Positions 14,855-24,463 of a stretch of DNA of 64,000 bases are shown in pieces. The stretch spans positions 1-64,000 of the forward strand of contig CAYGZA010000004.1 of assembly GCA_964354135.1 (NCBI GenBank), written 5' to 3'. A program made the position numbers and the translations under genes. Origin of the DNA: CAYGZA01 sp964354135. Lineage in GTDB: Bacteria > Planctomycetota > Planctomycetia > Pirellulales > Thermoguttaceae. The stretch's first letter is position 1, and each line of letters begins with the position of its first letter. The notes beneath the pieces were generated by a model. It was not told the origin of the DNA and did not search any database. It saw only the letters and a program-made list of their open reading frames with translations.

Positions 14855-16897
14855 ATGGTCCGGAAGCTGCTCGCTGTTGCCGTTGTCTTGACTGTCGCCG
14901 CCGGTGCGAGCGCGGAAGACCTCCGGGTGCTGCCCGAGAAGCTCGACGGCGTCGCGCCGAAAGCGATGGTGCACGAGTATCTGCTGCGGGCAGCCCGCCA
15001 GGCCCTCGACCGCCGCCAGGCCGAGTACGAGAAGACCAAGACGGCGGAGCAAGCCAGGGCCTACCAGGAGCGTTTGCGGCAGTTCTTCGCTGCCCAGCTC
15101 GGCGGCTTTCCCGAGCGGACGCCGCTTGCACCGCAGGTTGTCGGGAAGATCGAGCGCGACGGCTACCGCGTCGAGAAAGTGATCTTCCAGAGCCGGCCGC
15201 GGCACTACGTCACCGCCGCCATGTACCTTCCCGACGCGAAGCTGCCCTACCCCGGCGTGCTCGTTCCTTGCGGGCACAGCGACAACGGGAAGGCCATGGA
15301 CGCCTACCAGCGGGCGTGCATTCTCCTGGCGAAGAACGGCATGGCGGCGCTCTGCCATGACCCGATCGACCAGGGCGAGCGATTCCAGTTGCTCGACGAA
15401 AAGGGCGAACCGCTGGCCCGCGGGACGACGGCCCACTCTCTGGCCGGCGTGGGGAGCGCGCTTTTGGGCCGCAACACCGCCACCTTCCGCGTGTGGGACG
15501 GGATGCGGGCGATCGACTATCTGGAGAGCCGGCCGGAGATCGACCCCAAGCGGATCGGCTGCACCGGCAATTCCGGCGGTGGGACGCTCACCAGCTATCT
15601 CATGGCCCTCGACGGGCGGATTCAGGCCGCCGCCCCGAGCTGCTACTTGACCAGCCTCCGCCGGCTGGTGGAGACGATCGGGCCGCAGGACGCGGAGCAG
15701 AACATCCACGCCCAGATCGCCTTCGGGATGGACCATGCCGACTACGTGCTCATGCGGGCCCCGCAGCCGACGCTCCTGTGCGTGGCCACGCGAGACTACT
15801 TCGACATCGGCGGTGCGTGGGACAACTTCCGCCAGGCGAAGCGGTTCTACGGGCGGCTGGGATTTCCCGAGCGGGTCGAGCTGATCGAGACCGACGCCCA
15901 GCACGGCTTCTCCCCCGACCTCCGCGTGGGCGCGACCCGTTGGATGCGGCGATGGCTCCTCAAGACGGACGATGCGATTACGGAGACACAGTCGCCGATC
16001 CTGGCGGATAAGGACTTCCAGTGTACTCCGGACGGGCAGGTAATGCGGCTCCCGGGGGCGCGGAGCGTCTACGACCTGAATCTCGACCTCGCCGGGCAAC
16101 TGGCCGAGGCACGGAAGGAGTTCTGGCAGAAGAACAGCCGTGAAGCCGCGTTGGAAGAAGTCCGGCGGATTACGGGGATCCGTCCGCCGAACGGCCCGGG
16201 CCAGCTCAAGTGGGAGCAGACCGGCACGCTCCAGCGAGAGGGCTGCCGCATCGACAAGGTTGTGCTCGGGCCGGAGCCGGGGATATGGCTGCCAGCCTTG
16301 GTGTTCGTGCCCCGAAAGCCCGGTCGGCAGGCCACGCTGTACCTTCACGAAGGCGGCAAAGACGTCGACGCCGCGCCAGGTGGTCCCATCGAGAAGCTGG
16401 TCCACGAGGGGCAAGTCGTCATGGCCGTCGATCTTCGAGGGATGGGTGAGACGCAGGCGGAGGGGAAGTCCGGCATCGGGGCGTATCTCGGCCCCGAATG
16501 GACCGACGCCTTCCTGGCCTACATGCTCGATACCTCCTACCTGGCAATGCGCACGAAAGACATCCTCTGCTCGGCGGAGTTCGTGGCACACTATCACGCG
16601 CCCGACAAGCCGCGGGAAGTACACCTCGTGTCGATCGGCCGGACCGGGCCGGCCGCCCTGCACGCCGTGGCGCTGGAGCCGGAGCGGTTCGCCTCAGTGA
16701 CGCTGAGGAACTGCCTTCGCTCCTGGTCCGACGTGGTTCGTACGCCGCAGGCCAGGAACCAGTGGATCAACGTGGTCCACGGGGCCCTGCGGGTTTACGA
16801 CCTGCCCGACCTTGTGGCCACGCTGCCCAAAGAGAAGGTCACCGTGATCGAGCCGCTGGACGCGACGGAACAGCCGGTCGGCGCAGAGGCGCGCTGA
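14855..16897 (+). CDS. secreted tandem alpha/beta-hydrolase (acetyl-xylan-esterase-like), active first domain
   Basis: ATG after GGAGAGGGA; signal peptide MVRKLLAVAVVLTVAAGASA. The 680-residue protein holds two alpha/beta-hydrolase folds. Domain 1 (about 95-390) has a complete triad: nucleophile Ser240 in CTGNSGGG, an acid in VATRDYFDI and a histidine in DAQHGFSPD. Domain 2 (about 430-670) has a degenerate elbow SIGRTGPA with Thr597 in place of serine. This is the mirror image of the protein at the left edge of the window, whose first domain is the dead one. Likely an extracytoplasmic carbohydrate esterase. It is followed after 40 bp by another secreted protein on the same strand, probably co-transcribed. 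Confidence 0.87.
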   Translation: MVRKLLAVAVVLTVAAGASAEDLRVLPEKLDGVAPKAMVHEYLLRAARQALDRRQAEYEKTKTAEQARAYQERLRQFFAAQLGGFPERTPLAPQVVGKIERDGYRVEKVIFQSRPRHYVTAAMYLPDAKLPYPGVLVPCGHSDNGKAMDAYQRACILLAKNGMAALCHDPIDQGERFQLLDEKGEPLARGTTAHSLAGVGSALLGRNTATFRVWDGMRAIDYLESRPEIDPKRIGCTGNSGGGTLTSYLMALDGRIQAAAPSCYLTSLRRLVETIGPQDAEQNIHAQIAFGMDHADYVLMRAPQPTLLCVATRDYFDIGGAWDNFRQAKRFYGRLGFPERVELIETDAQHGFSPDLRVGATRWMRRWLLKTDDAITETQSPILADKDFQCTPDGQVMRLPGARSVYDLNLDLAGQLAEARKEFWQKNSREAALEEVRRITGIRPPNGPGQLKWEQTGTLQREGCRIDKVVLGPEPGIWLPALVFVPRKPGRQATLYLHEGGKDVDAAPGGPIEKLVHEGQVVMAVDLRGMGETQAEGKSGIGAYLGPEWTDAFLAYMLDTSYLAMRTKDILCSAEFVAHYHAPDKPREVHLVSIGRTGPAALHAVALEPERFASVTLRNCLRSWSDVVRTPQARNQWINVVHGALRVYDLPDLVATLPKEKVTVIEPLDATEQPVGAEAR

Positions 16898-16937
16898 CCA
16901 GGCATTCCGACTCCGGCACGAGAGCGGAAGCATCCCC

Positions 16938-19430
16938 ATGAGCCAGGTCGAACGGTCAGCGGGCATCGTGTTGCTGGTCTTGGCGTCGGCGTTGAACGCT
17001 GGTGCGGCGACTGCGCAGAAACGTTACTACGCCCACGAGGCGGTCGAGGATTCTCACGGCGTGATCGCCCCGTGGTACCGGGGCCAGAACGGGCAGGTCG
17101 ATTTCCGCGTACGAATCGCCGCCGAGTTTCTCAAGCGCTACCCCTGGGTCGGCACCGATCAGTGCGTGATGGCCGGGCCGCACTACATCTTCAATCCCCG
17201 CGTGGACCTGGACGACCGCGGCACGATCCGCGTCCTGCCGGCCAGCGACCAGATGAACGGGAACCTCGGCCAGCGGTTCAAGTACATCACGGAATCCCTC
17301 CCGCGCTACTACCGCTACAGCGGCGACCCGATGGTCTTCGGTCACCTGAAGATCGCCGCCGACTACCTGCTGGAAAACTACCAGACGCCGGCGGACCATC
17401 CCTGGCCACGGTTTCCCATCAGCGTGCCGCTCGCGGGGAGGCCCTACGGCCGCGCCGCCCCGGGCGGCTGGATCCAGTTGGACCTTTCGGCGGGGATCGG
17501 GCTGGGGATGATCCGGGTCTATCAGATGACCGGCGACCGCCGCTACCTGGGGGCCGCCCAACACTGGGGCGACGTCTTTGCCGCCAAGTGCAACCACCAA
17601 CCCGGGGCCAGACCCTGGGGCCGCTATGCCAACCCCCAGGACGTCCCTTGGGGTAACACGCCCAGCGGGAACATCCAGACCGGCGGCGTGGTCAGCATCC
17701 TCATCTTCCTCGACGAGCTCGTGCGCCTGGGCTACACCGGCCGCGACGGGGCGATCCTCAAGGCCCGCGACGCCGGCCGCGCGTACCTCCGCGACACGCT
17801 CCTGGGGGCCTGGCACGCCTGGGACACCTGGGGCCGGCACTACTGGGACTGGGAGCACCCGGTCCACGGGATCGTCACGACCGGCTGGGTCTCACAATAC
17901 TTGATGGACCACAAGGACGCCTTTCCGAATTGGCGGGGCGACGTCCGCAACATCCTCGGCATCTACCTGCACCACGCCTGCGTGAGCCCCCAGTCCAACG
18001 GCGACGTCTACAGCGGGGCCTGGGCCTTTCCGGAGGGGAGCTCCTGCTGCGGCCGGTCGCTGGATTTCTGCCCGGTGTTCTTGAGCCGCTACTGGGCCCG
18101 CTACGCGGTCGAGGCCCATGACGAGCGGGCCCGCGAGATCGCGCGGCGGATGATGATCCTCGGCACTTATCATTTCCGTGAGAGCGGCGTGGTCGAGGAC
18201 AATATCGACGGCGGCCAGATCACGGCCCGCGAGTGGTCGGAGCTGATCGGCCTGGGCCCCATCCTCTGCGGCCTGGAGTTCATGGAGTGGCTCCCCGAGA
18301 TCGCCGCTCCCAGCCGCGAGAATCACCTGGTGCGAAGCGGGGGCACCGTCACGTCGATTGTCTACGGGAAAGGGCGGATCGAGTACACCGTGTTCGATGC
18401 CCCGGCGGGCGGCCTGGACGCGCTGCGCCTGGCGTTCCGGCCGACAAGGGTTTCGGCCGAGGGCACGCCGCTTTCCCTGCGAGCCGATCTGGCCCAGGAC
18501 GGCCACACGCTGCGAGGACTGCCCGACGGCGACTGGATCGTCACCGTGCGGCACGACGGAATGAGGTCAGTCGTCGTGGAGGGGAACGACCCGCAAGAGG
18601 CGGCCGAGGTGAAAGGCCCAACCGTCGTCCATCGTTTCGACGGCAACCAGGCCCGGGTGATCGGCCGCGTGGACCCGGCGGGCGGGCTGGCCGACGTGTA
18701 CCTCGACGGCGTCAAGCAGCTCGTGGGGGTCGACTGCTGGACGCCCGGTGCGGTACGGCAAGGGCGGGTGCTCTATTATCGCAACGGGCTTCCCAATGGG
18801 CCGCACGAGTTGAGAGTCGTTGCCCGGGGGCAAAAGAACCCCTACGCGACCGGCACGAACGTCTTTGTCGATTCCGTCCAGTGGTCTGCCGCGACCGGCC
18901 GCCACGATTTCGGCTCCGGCGGCGGGCCGACCGGTGCCCAGCGGATGATCTTCGGCTATACGGGCCGCAAGCCCTACGTGGACCCGACCGGCAAGGAGTG
19001 GCTGCCGGCCACGGAGTTTGTCATCCGCAGCGGCCACCACACCGACCCGGTGGCCCTGGCGTGGCGGACCAAGCCGGTCGAGAGGCCGATCGAAGGGACT
19101 CCTGACGCGGAGCTTTACCGCTACGGCGTCCGCGCCCCGGTGTTTTGGGCCAATCTGACGGTGGGCCCGGGCGCCTATCGCGTCCGGCTGCGGCTGGCCG
19201 AGACCCGCGAGCCGAACGACCCGAAGCGCAAGCCGATGAACATAGCGATCAACGGTCAGGAGGTGGCCAAGGAGATCGACATTGCCGCCCGCGCGGGCGG
19301 ATTCCATAAGGCCCTGGATCTGACCTTCGAGGGCATCCGGCCGAAGAATGGGATTATCGAGATCCGCTTCACCGGCACCCAGGGCGGAGAGGCGATCCTG
19401 CAGGCCCTGGAGGTCGAGCCGAGCCGGTAG
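16938..19430 (+). CDS. secreted (alpha/alpha)-barrel glycan-active protein with malectin-like C-terminus
   Basis: An 830-residue exported protein (signal segment about residues 8-25). Residues about 30-480 are helix-rich with repeated aromatic and tryptophan motifs (YRYSGDPMVFGHLKIAADYL, GSSCCGRSLDFCPVFLSRY) typical of (alpha/alpha)6-toroid lyases or glycosidases. A beta-sandwich follows (about 480-690). The last about 140 residues (VGPGAYRVRLRLAE, MNIAINGQEVAKEIDI, GFHKALDLTFEG) read as a malectin-type carbohydrate-binding domain. No catalytic residues can be assigned safely. Located 40 bp after the tandem esterase, so the two probably act on the same glycan. Confidence 0.75.
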   Translation: MSQVERSAGIVLLVLASALNAGAATAQKRYYAHEAVEDSHGVIAPWYRGQNGQVDFRVRIAAEFLKRYPWVGTDQCVMAGPHYIFNPRVDLDDRGTIRVLPASDQMNGNLGQRFKYITESLPRYYRYSGDPMVFGHLKIAADYLLENYQTPADHPWPRFPISVPLAGRPYGRAAPGGWIQLDLSAGIGLGMIRVYQMTGDRRYLGAAQHWGDVFAAKCNHQPGARPWGRYANPQDVPWGNTPSGNIQTGGVVSILIFLDELVRLGYTGRDGAILKARDAGRAYLRDTLLGAWHAWDTWGRHYWDWEHPVHGIVTTGWVSQYLMDHKDAFPNWRGDVRNILGIYLHHACVSPQSNGDVYSGAWAFPEGSSCCGRSLDFCPVFLSRYWARYAVEAHDERAREIARRMMILGTYHFRESGVVEDNIDGGQITAREWSELIGLGPILCGLEFMEWLPEIAAPSRENHLVRSGGTVTSIVYGKGRIEYTVFDAPAGGLDALRLAFRPTRVSAEGTPLSLRADLAQDGHTLRGLPDGDWIVTVRHDGMRSVVVEGNDPQEAAEVKGPTVVHRFDGNQARVIGRVDPAGGLADVYLDGVKQLVGVDCWTPGAVRQGRVLYYRNGLPNGPHELRVVARGQKNPYATGTNVFVDSVQWSAATGRHDFGSGGGPTGAQRMIFGYTGRKPYVDPTGKEWLPATEFVIRSGHHTDPVALAWRTKPVERPIEGTPDAELYRYGVRAPVFWANLTVGPGAYRVRLRLAETREPNDPKRKPMNIAINGQEVAKEIDIAARAGGFHKALDLTFEGIRPKNGIIEIRFTGTQGGEAILQALEVEPSR

Positions 19431-19436
19431 GGTGGC

Positions 19437-19457
19437 ACGGCTGGCTTGCCCAGCCGT
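19437..19457 (+). terminator. hairpin just after the malectin-protein stop codon
   Basis: A perfect 8-bp stem, ACGGCTGG/CCAGCCGT, with loop CTTGC begins 7 bp after the stop. There is no T-run, so it may act as an mRNA 3' stabiliser rather than an intrinsic terminator. Confidence 0.45.
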
Positions 19458-19638
19458 CGGAATCGGTCGCCCCAGACGGGTTCTCGAGGGGAGCCGTCGT
19501 TGAAAAGCAGGGTTTCGGCAGTGACAATGGGGTTATGAGCCAAAGGGTGGACCTTCCTTGCTTCGGCCCACGCTCCAGTAACTGAACGGGTGTCTGTTCT
19601 CCCCTCGAAGGGCATCGAAACGCCACGGGGACGATCCT

Positions 19639-20376
19639 ATGAGCGCAAGCCTCTTCCGCAAGTGGCGTGGTTGGCTGGATCGCATTTACAGCGATCAGCT
19701 TGCAGACCTGTTAGTCAACCAACACATCTTTCGGCAGTTGGCCGAATGCACGCAGCGTTACGTTGGCACCCGCCATTCGGCGGACTTGGCTTATTGGATG
19801 AAGCAGGGTTACATCGCCTTTGCCGCGACCGCGGTGCGGCGCATGCTCGACGAACCGATGAAACCCTTGAAGCCAGTTCGCTGCGAGAAGTGTGGTCACG
19901 TCATGAAGAGGCCGAAGCCTAATGACAGCGTCTCATTGGTTGCGCTGCTGCGAGACCTTCAGCAACATGCCGGTCTATTCACGCGAGAGTGGTATCGAAA
20001 GAGGTATCTCAAGAGGACTGTCAAAGAGTCGTGGCAAGTCGACAAGCTAACTACCTTCGCAGATCGCGACTTCGGCGTGATTACCGGACGAAGAGGACTT
20101 CAATCACTTTCGGCCGACCGGATCAAGCAGCACATTGACACTCTCGTAAAGGTTGCCCGCCCTGTGCGCCGGCTCGTCAACAAGGCAATCGCTCACACCG
20201 ACGCTGACCGAAGGAGAATCGGGCGGCCCAAGTTCAACCAGTTGGATGCAGCCATTGAGGTCTTGGCAAGCACTTTCGAGCGATACTCGCTGCTCATCCG
20301 CGGAAGTTGCCTGAGCCCCTTGGTAGACTTTGACGCTTACAATGTGAAAGGTGACCTTCTCAAGATTTGGCCTTAA
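19639..20376 (+). CDS. AbiU2-like HEPN-domain protein, probably acquired
   Basis: A 245-residue soluble protein, mostly helical. A zinc-knuckle-like CEKCGHVMKRPK lies near residue 83. In the C-terminal half, RRLVNKAIAHTDADRRR fits the HEPN catalytic pattern R-x(4-6)-H within the AbiU2-type arrangement (a conserved R/N-K-x-x-AH helix). AbiU2 proteins are abortive-infection components. By eye the gene is close to half G+C, clearly lower than its neighbours, and it is bounded by untranslated gaps of 208 and 175 bp. Both points favour recent transfer. The family call rests on this motif and overall architecture only. Confidence 0.6.
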   Translation: MSASLFRKWRGWLDRIYSDQLADLLVNQHIFRQLAECTQRYVGTRHSADLAYWMKQGYIAFAATAVRRMLDEPMKPLKPVRCEKCGHVMKRPKPNDSVSLVALLRDLQQHAGLFTREWYRKRYLKRTVKESWQVDKLTTFADRDFGVITGRRGLQSLSADRIKQHIDTLVKVARPVRRLVNKAIAHTDADRRRIGRPKFNQLDAAIEVLASTFERYSLLIRGSCLSPLVDFDAYNVKGDLLKIWP

Positions 20377-20551
20377 CCGGTCACGTGGACATCGTTCGCA
20401 GGTGTCTGGTCACATACGCCGAAACAAAGGGTGTATTATATGGGTCCACTGGCGATCGGTGGCGCGATTCGGTAAAGTCTGTTGCTGAAAGGTGGTTCTG
20501 AGCAGCGTGCGCAGAGCACCTTAGCGTTTCGTTCTCATGGAATGCACTCTG

Positions 20552-21514
20552 ATGAATACTCGGTTTTCCAGACGTGAAGTGATCTTCTGCGCCGGCTTGG
20601 GCCTGGGAGCGCGGGTCGCTGGCGCTGCAGGTGGCGCCGACCCGGCCGCCAAGTCCGAGAAACTGCAAAGCGGTCTTGAGCCGTTCGGCTATTGCTTCAA
20701 CACGGCGACGATCATGGGGCAGAAGCTGCCTCTGGACAAGGAGGCGGAAATCGCCGCCAAGGCCGGCTACTGCGGCTTCGAGCCTTGGGCCCGGAAGATC
20801 GAAGAGTACAAGAAGAACGGGGGATCGCTTTCCGACGTGAAGAGGCGGATCGCCGACCTCGGGCTCTCGGTGCAAGGCGCGATCGGCTTTGCCGATTGGA
20901 TCAACGACGACGAGGCCAAACGCAAGGCCGGTCTGGAGCAGATGAAGCGCGACATGGACCTGGTGGCCCAGATCGGCGGCAAGCGGATCGGGGCCCCGCC
21001 CGGTGGCGCGTACAACGTCGTGGGCATGAGCCTGCTGGTGGCGGCCGAGCGGTATCGCAAGGTCCTGGAGCTTGGCCGCGAGACGGGCGTGGTCCCGGAG
21101 CTGGAGCTCTGGGGCCGCTCCAAAACCCTATCGCGATTAGGCGAGGTGGCGTTCGTGCTCGCCGAGGCCGCCCATCCGGACGCTTGCCCGCTCTTGGACG
21201 TCTTCCACATCTACCGCGGCGGCTCCGACTTTGCCGGCCTGCGGACGTTCAACGGGGCGGCGATGCACGTCTTCCACATGAACGACTATCCGGCCGACCC
21301 GCCGCGGGAGAAGACCGACGACTCCCACCGCGTCTACCCCGGCGACGGCGCGGCCCCCATGAGCCAGATCCTCCGCGACCTGCGCGGGATCGGCTTCCGC
21401 GGGTGGCTCTCGTTGGAGCTCTTCAGCCGCAAGTATTGGGAACAGGACCCGTTGGTCGTGGCCCGCACCGGGCTGGAGAAGATGAAGGCCGCGGTCCGGA
21501 AGGCACTCGCTTGA
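20552..21514 (+). CDS. Tat-exported sugar phosphate isomerase/epimerase-like TIM-barrel protein
   Basis: A 320-residue AP-endonuclease-2 (xylose-isomerase-like) barrel. The second ATG, at 20552, is preferred because it begins MNTRFSRREVIF, a twin-arginine signal (SRRE-x-F); starting at 20537 only lengthens the N-region by five residues. Barrel metal ligands are plausible at PELELWGR (Glu), LLDVFHIYRGG (Asp/His), HVFHMNDYP (His) and LSLELFSRKYW (Glu). Many planctomycetes carry numerous exported members, with reactions ranging from hydroxypyruvate isomerase to inosose dehydratase or epimerase. The substrate is unknown. Convergent with the LamG protein, 4 bp apart. Confidence 0.85.
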   Translation: MNTRFSRREVIFCAGLGLGARVAGAAGGADPAAKSEKLQSGLEPFGYCFNTATIMGQKLPLDKEAEIAAKAGYCGFEPWARKIEEYKKNGGSLSDVKRRIADLGLSVQGAIGFADWINDDEAKRKAGLEQMKRDMDLVAQIGGKRIGAPPGGAYNVVGMSLLVAAERYRKVLELGRETGVVPELELWGRSKTLSRLGEVAFVLAEAAHPDACPLLDVFHIYRGGSDFAGLRTFNGAAMHVFHMNDYPADPPREKTDDSHRVYPGDGAAPMSQILRDLRGIGFRGWLSLELFSRKYWEQDPLVVARTGLEKMKAAVRKALA

Positions 21515-21518
21515 CAGG

Positions 21519-24275
21519 TCAAGGATGGGCCGGGGGCCTCAGGGCCCGCATCACGCCCATTTCCAGGAGCTGCAAGTTCGCGTCCAGCGACAGCTCGTTG
21601 AGATAGAGGGTGCCCTTCGAGTCGACTTCGCGGGAGACCTGTCTCCACGGGTCTGCCATCCGCTCGTACTGGGCGCCGCAGTAGTTCCCCTCCGTCGCCT
21701 GGGCCCAGAAGCCGCACTGCACAATCCGGTCAAACAGCCGGCTGAAGAGCGGGTCGCCGGTCAATTCCCCCAGCCGCTTGAGGCAGTAGAGCTTGCGGTT
21801 GTGATAGGCGTAGTTCGAGTATTGCAGGTAGTGCAACTGCTCGGCGTGGCAGGCCTGCGTGGGGTTCTTGACCCAGCTCAACTGTTTCGGGCAGAGCATA
21901 AGGAAGGCAAAACAGGCGCTGGCGCGGGCACGGGCGAGGCACTCCGGCTCGTGGGTGCGTTCGTACTTGCCGAGCCAGTACTCCGCGACGCACCACACGC
22001 TGTCGGACTCGAAATCCTCGGGATACAGGTCGGGGTGCTGCCCCGTGTACCAGTAGCGCCCTTCGACCTTGGCCCGCAAGAAGGCCTCCAGCCGCTCGAT
22101 CATCTTCCAGTACTTGACGTCGCCGGTGATCCGCGCAATGACCGGCAGCCCGGCCATCGTCCGGCCGGAGCAAACGGAGACCGACTTCCTGAGCGTCTTA
22201 TAGTCCAGCTTCTGCGGCAGCCCGCCATCCGGGTTTTGCTGGGCGATTGCCCAATCCGCGGCCCGGACCGCCGCCTGGTGCCAGTCGCGGCGGTCAATCC
22301 CCTCGTTCTGCTTGAGCCGCTCCCAGGTGAGGAGCATGTAGCGGGCGGTGTGGACGTTCATGTCCACCTTGTAGCCGGGGTTGGTGCCGCGGTCGTCGCT
22401 GTTGAACGTCTTTGAGTCCAGCAAGTAGCAGGTGTGGATGTAACCGAAGAGCGGCGACTCGGGATCGGTCACTTGGGCCTTGAGCACGAAGTCCATCTGC
22501 TCGACGGCCCGCCGGCGCCACAGGGGGTCGCCCGTCTGCTCGTAAAGGAGGTACTCGAAATAGGCCGACTGCGGCGAGACGGGGATGTACACGGCGGGCC
22601 AAACGTCCTGGAGCTGGTAACCGATCCCCGGCTTCCACATGTTCGTCCCGCGGCGGCCCTTCATGTAGAGCTTCAGGGCCTCGTCCGGCGTGCGAACGGA
22701 CATCGGCTGCACCTGGTAACGGTTCACCTCGATCCAATCGCGCACAAGCCCGGTGATGGCCTCGGTTGAACTACCGTCATCGCTCAGGAAGACCTGGAGC
22801 GGCAAACGGTAGTCGATGCCCGGCGAGAGCTTCCCGCCGCCCACGGAGTACTGCGGGGCCCGCAGGCCGCTTTGGAAATGGAAGCCCGTGGCCCCGGTCC
22901 AACCCGTGGGATTCAAATAGTCCGAGGCGGGGTCGATCCCAAAGAGCGTCACCAGCGAGAGGTCCTGGCGGAAAACCAGAACCGCGGGCACGCCCACGCA
23001 GATCATCCGCTCCATCGCCACCGACGCGGAGTTGCCGGCAAACGGGTAGACCGTACACCGCCAATCGCGGCGGCCCGGCCCGTGATACGGCAGGCAGACC
23101 TCCCAGCCATCCAGGGGCTTGTCCACGGACCACCGCGGGGTGACGGCCGCACACCGGCGATCCGGCTTCAAGGCCACTTCCGTCTCAAAGCGGAACGTCA
23201 CTCCGTCGACCTGGCCTTGGCCGGCGAAGCGGGCCGTCCGCGCGTCGATCCGCCTCCCTTCGCTCGCCGGGAGCCAGCGCTCCTCATCGGTGTCGCGGTG
23301 CCGGAGCACGAGGATCCCGGAAATCACCGACGCGTCCACCGGCTTGTCGTGGAGGAAGACGGCTCCCAAAGCCCATCCCGCCGGACGGCGCTCGAAAACC
23401 CAGCGAAGCCCCGCGCCGCTTTCCAGCGCGAGCGACTCCAGCGGTCTCTCCGGGGTCGAAGTGGTAAGCATCAGCGGCGTGCGCGCCGCGGGCTCGGCCG
23501 CCTCGAAATGCGCCACGATGCGCTCGGGCGGGAGCGCTCGCGCGTAGATCGTCACTTCGGCGACGCTCCCGTCCAGGTACTTTCCCCCTTCGAGAAGCGT
23601 CTCCCCGCCGACCTGGATAGGGCGGCGGTTGGTGATCGGTCCGCCGCCATCGGTGGTCAAGGCCAGCAGTTGTCCGTCGACGTAGAGGGCACATTCCCCG
23701 GCCGTCGATCGGGTCCAGACCACGTGGTGCCAGTCTCCGTCGTTGAGCCGGCCGCGGGAAACGAGCTTGGCATCGTCCGCGGCCCCGGCCGGGCCGCTGG
23801 CGGCGATCAGCCGTCCCTGGTTGCGGCCTGCCGCGGCCGACCCGCCGACAATGCACCAGTCCGCCGAAGCCGCGCCGGCGGTCGCCTTGGTAATGAACGT
23901 GGCGCTGGCGGGCCAGTAGGGCTCGTCCAACTTCTGCGCGGTCTTGAACCAGAACTCGACCGAGATCGCGCTCGGGCTCAAGTCCTCCTGGTGCGGGATC
24001 TCGACGTAGCCGGTCTTGCCGTCGAATCTGGCCGCTCGGCGGCCAACGCCCGGCGGCCCGTCCTCAAGCGACACGCCACCCCGGTACGCCCCCGGGTGCG
24101 AGCCGGTCTCATCCTTGGCCGACGAGTTCGGGCTGCTGTCCGGGTCCTGGAATCGCCACCAGGCCAATGGCCGATCCTGTTTCACCTGCCTGGCGTACTG
24201 GTCAGGCTCAACTGCCGGCACCGCCGTCGCCGACAGCGTCAAGACACACCAGCAAGAAAGCATTGCGTGCGACAT
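21519..24275 (-). CDS. secreted LamG-like plus (alpha/alpha)-barrel glycan-active protein
   Basis: A 918-residue protein with signal peptide (MSHAMLSCWCVLTLSATAVPA). Residues about 38-260 form a LamG/concanavalin-A jelly roll (PLAWWRFQD, AARFDGKTGYVEIP, GDWHHVVWTRS, GGKYLDGSVAEVTIYARAL). Residues about 270-520 are a beta-rich domain, and from about 540 the sequence is an all-helical toroid with repeated YLLYEQTGDPLWRRRAVEQ-type hairpins. That layout suits a glycan lyase or unsaturated glycuronyl hydrolase, but catalytic residues cannot be assigned. Likely extracellular polysaccharide processing. It ends 4 bp from the convergent isomerase gene. Confidence 0.8.
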   Translation of the reverse strand: MSHAMLSCWCVLTLSATAVPAVEPDQYARQVKQDRPLAWWRFQDPDSSPNSSAKDETGSHPGAYRGGVSLEDGPPGVGRRAARFDGKTGYVEIPHQEDLSPSAISVEFWFKTAQKLDEPYWPASATFITKATAGAASADWCIVGGSAAAGRNQGRLIAASGPAGAADDAKLVSRGRLNDGDWHHVVWTRSTAGECALYVDGQLLALTTDGGGPITNRRPIQVGGETLLEGGKYLDGSVAEVTIYARALPPERIVAHFEAAEPAARTPLMLTTSTPERPLESLALESGAGLRWVFERRPAGWALGAVFLHDKPVDASVISGILVLRHRDTDEERWLPASEGRRIDARTARFAGQGQVDGVTFRFETEVALKPDRRCAAVTPRWSVDKPLDGWEVCLPYHGPGRRDWRCTVYPFAGNSASVAMERMICVGVPAVLVFRQDLSLVTLFGIDPASDYLNPTGWTGATGFHFQSGLRAPQYSVGGGKLSPGIDYRLPLQVFLSDDGSSTEAITGLVRDWIEVNRYQVQPMSVRTPDEALKLYMKGRRGTNMWKPGIGYQLQDVWPAVYIPVSPQSAYFEYLLYEQTGDPLWRRRAVEQMDFVLKAQVTDPESPLFGYIHTCYLLDSKTFNSDDRGTNPGYKVDMNVHTARYMLLTWERLKQNEGIDRRDWHQAAVRAADWAIAQQNPDGGLPQKLDYKTLRKSVSVCSGRTMAGLPVIARITGDVKYWKMIERLEAFLRAKVEGRYWYTGQHPDLYPEDFESDSVWCVAEYWLGKYERTHEPECLARARASACFAFLMLCPKQLSWVKNPTQACHAEQLHYLQYSNYAYHNRKLYCLKRLGELTGDPLFSRLFDRIVQCGFWAQATEGNYCGAQYERMADPWRQVSREVDSKGTLYLNELSLDANLQLLEMGVMRALRPPAHP

Positions 24276-24463
24276 AGAGTCTGTGGGGCCGCCCCTTGGT
24301 CGAGAACTCAGGGTACTGTGGAGTCGCCCGTCATTCTACCAGGGTACGGCGCCGTCGAGAGAGAGACCGGCCGCAGAGAGCGGGACAGAGACGGCTTGGG
24401 CGGCATGCCGTCACTCGCGCAGGCAGGGTCGGCATGTCCCGACATGCTCACCCGACGCTTCGC

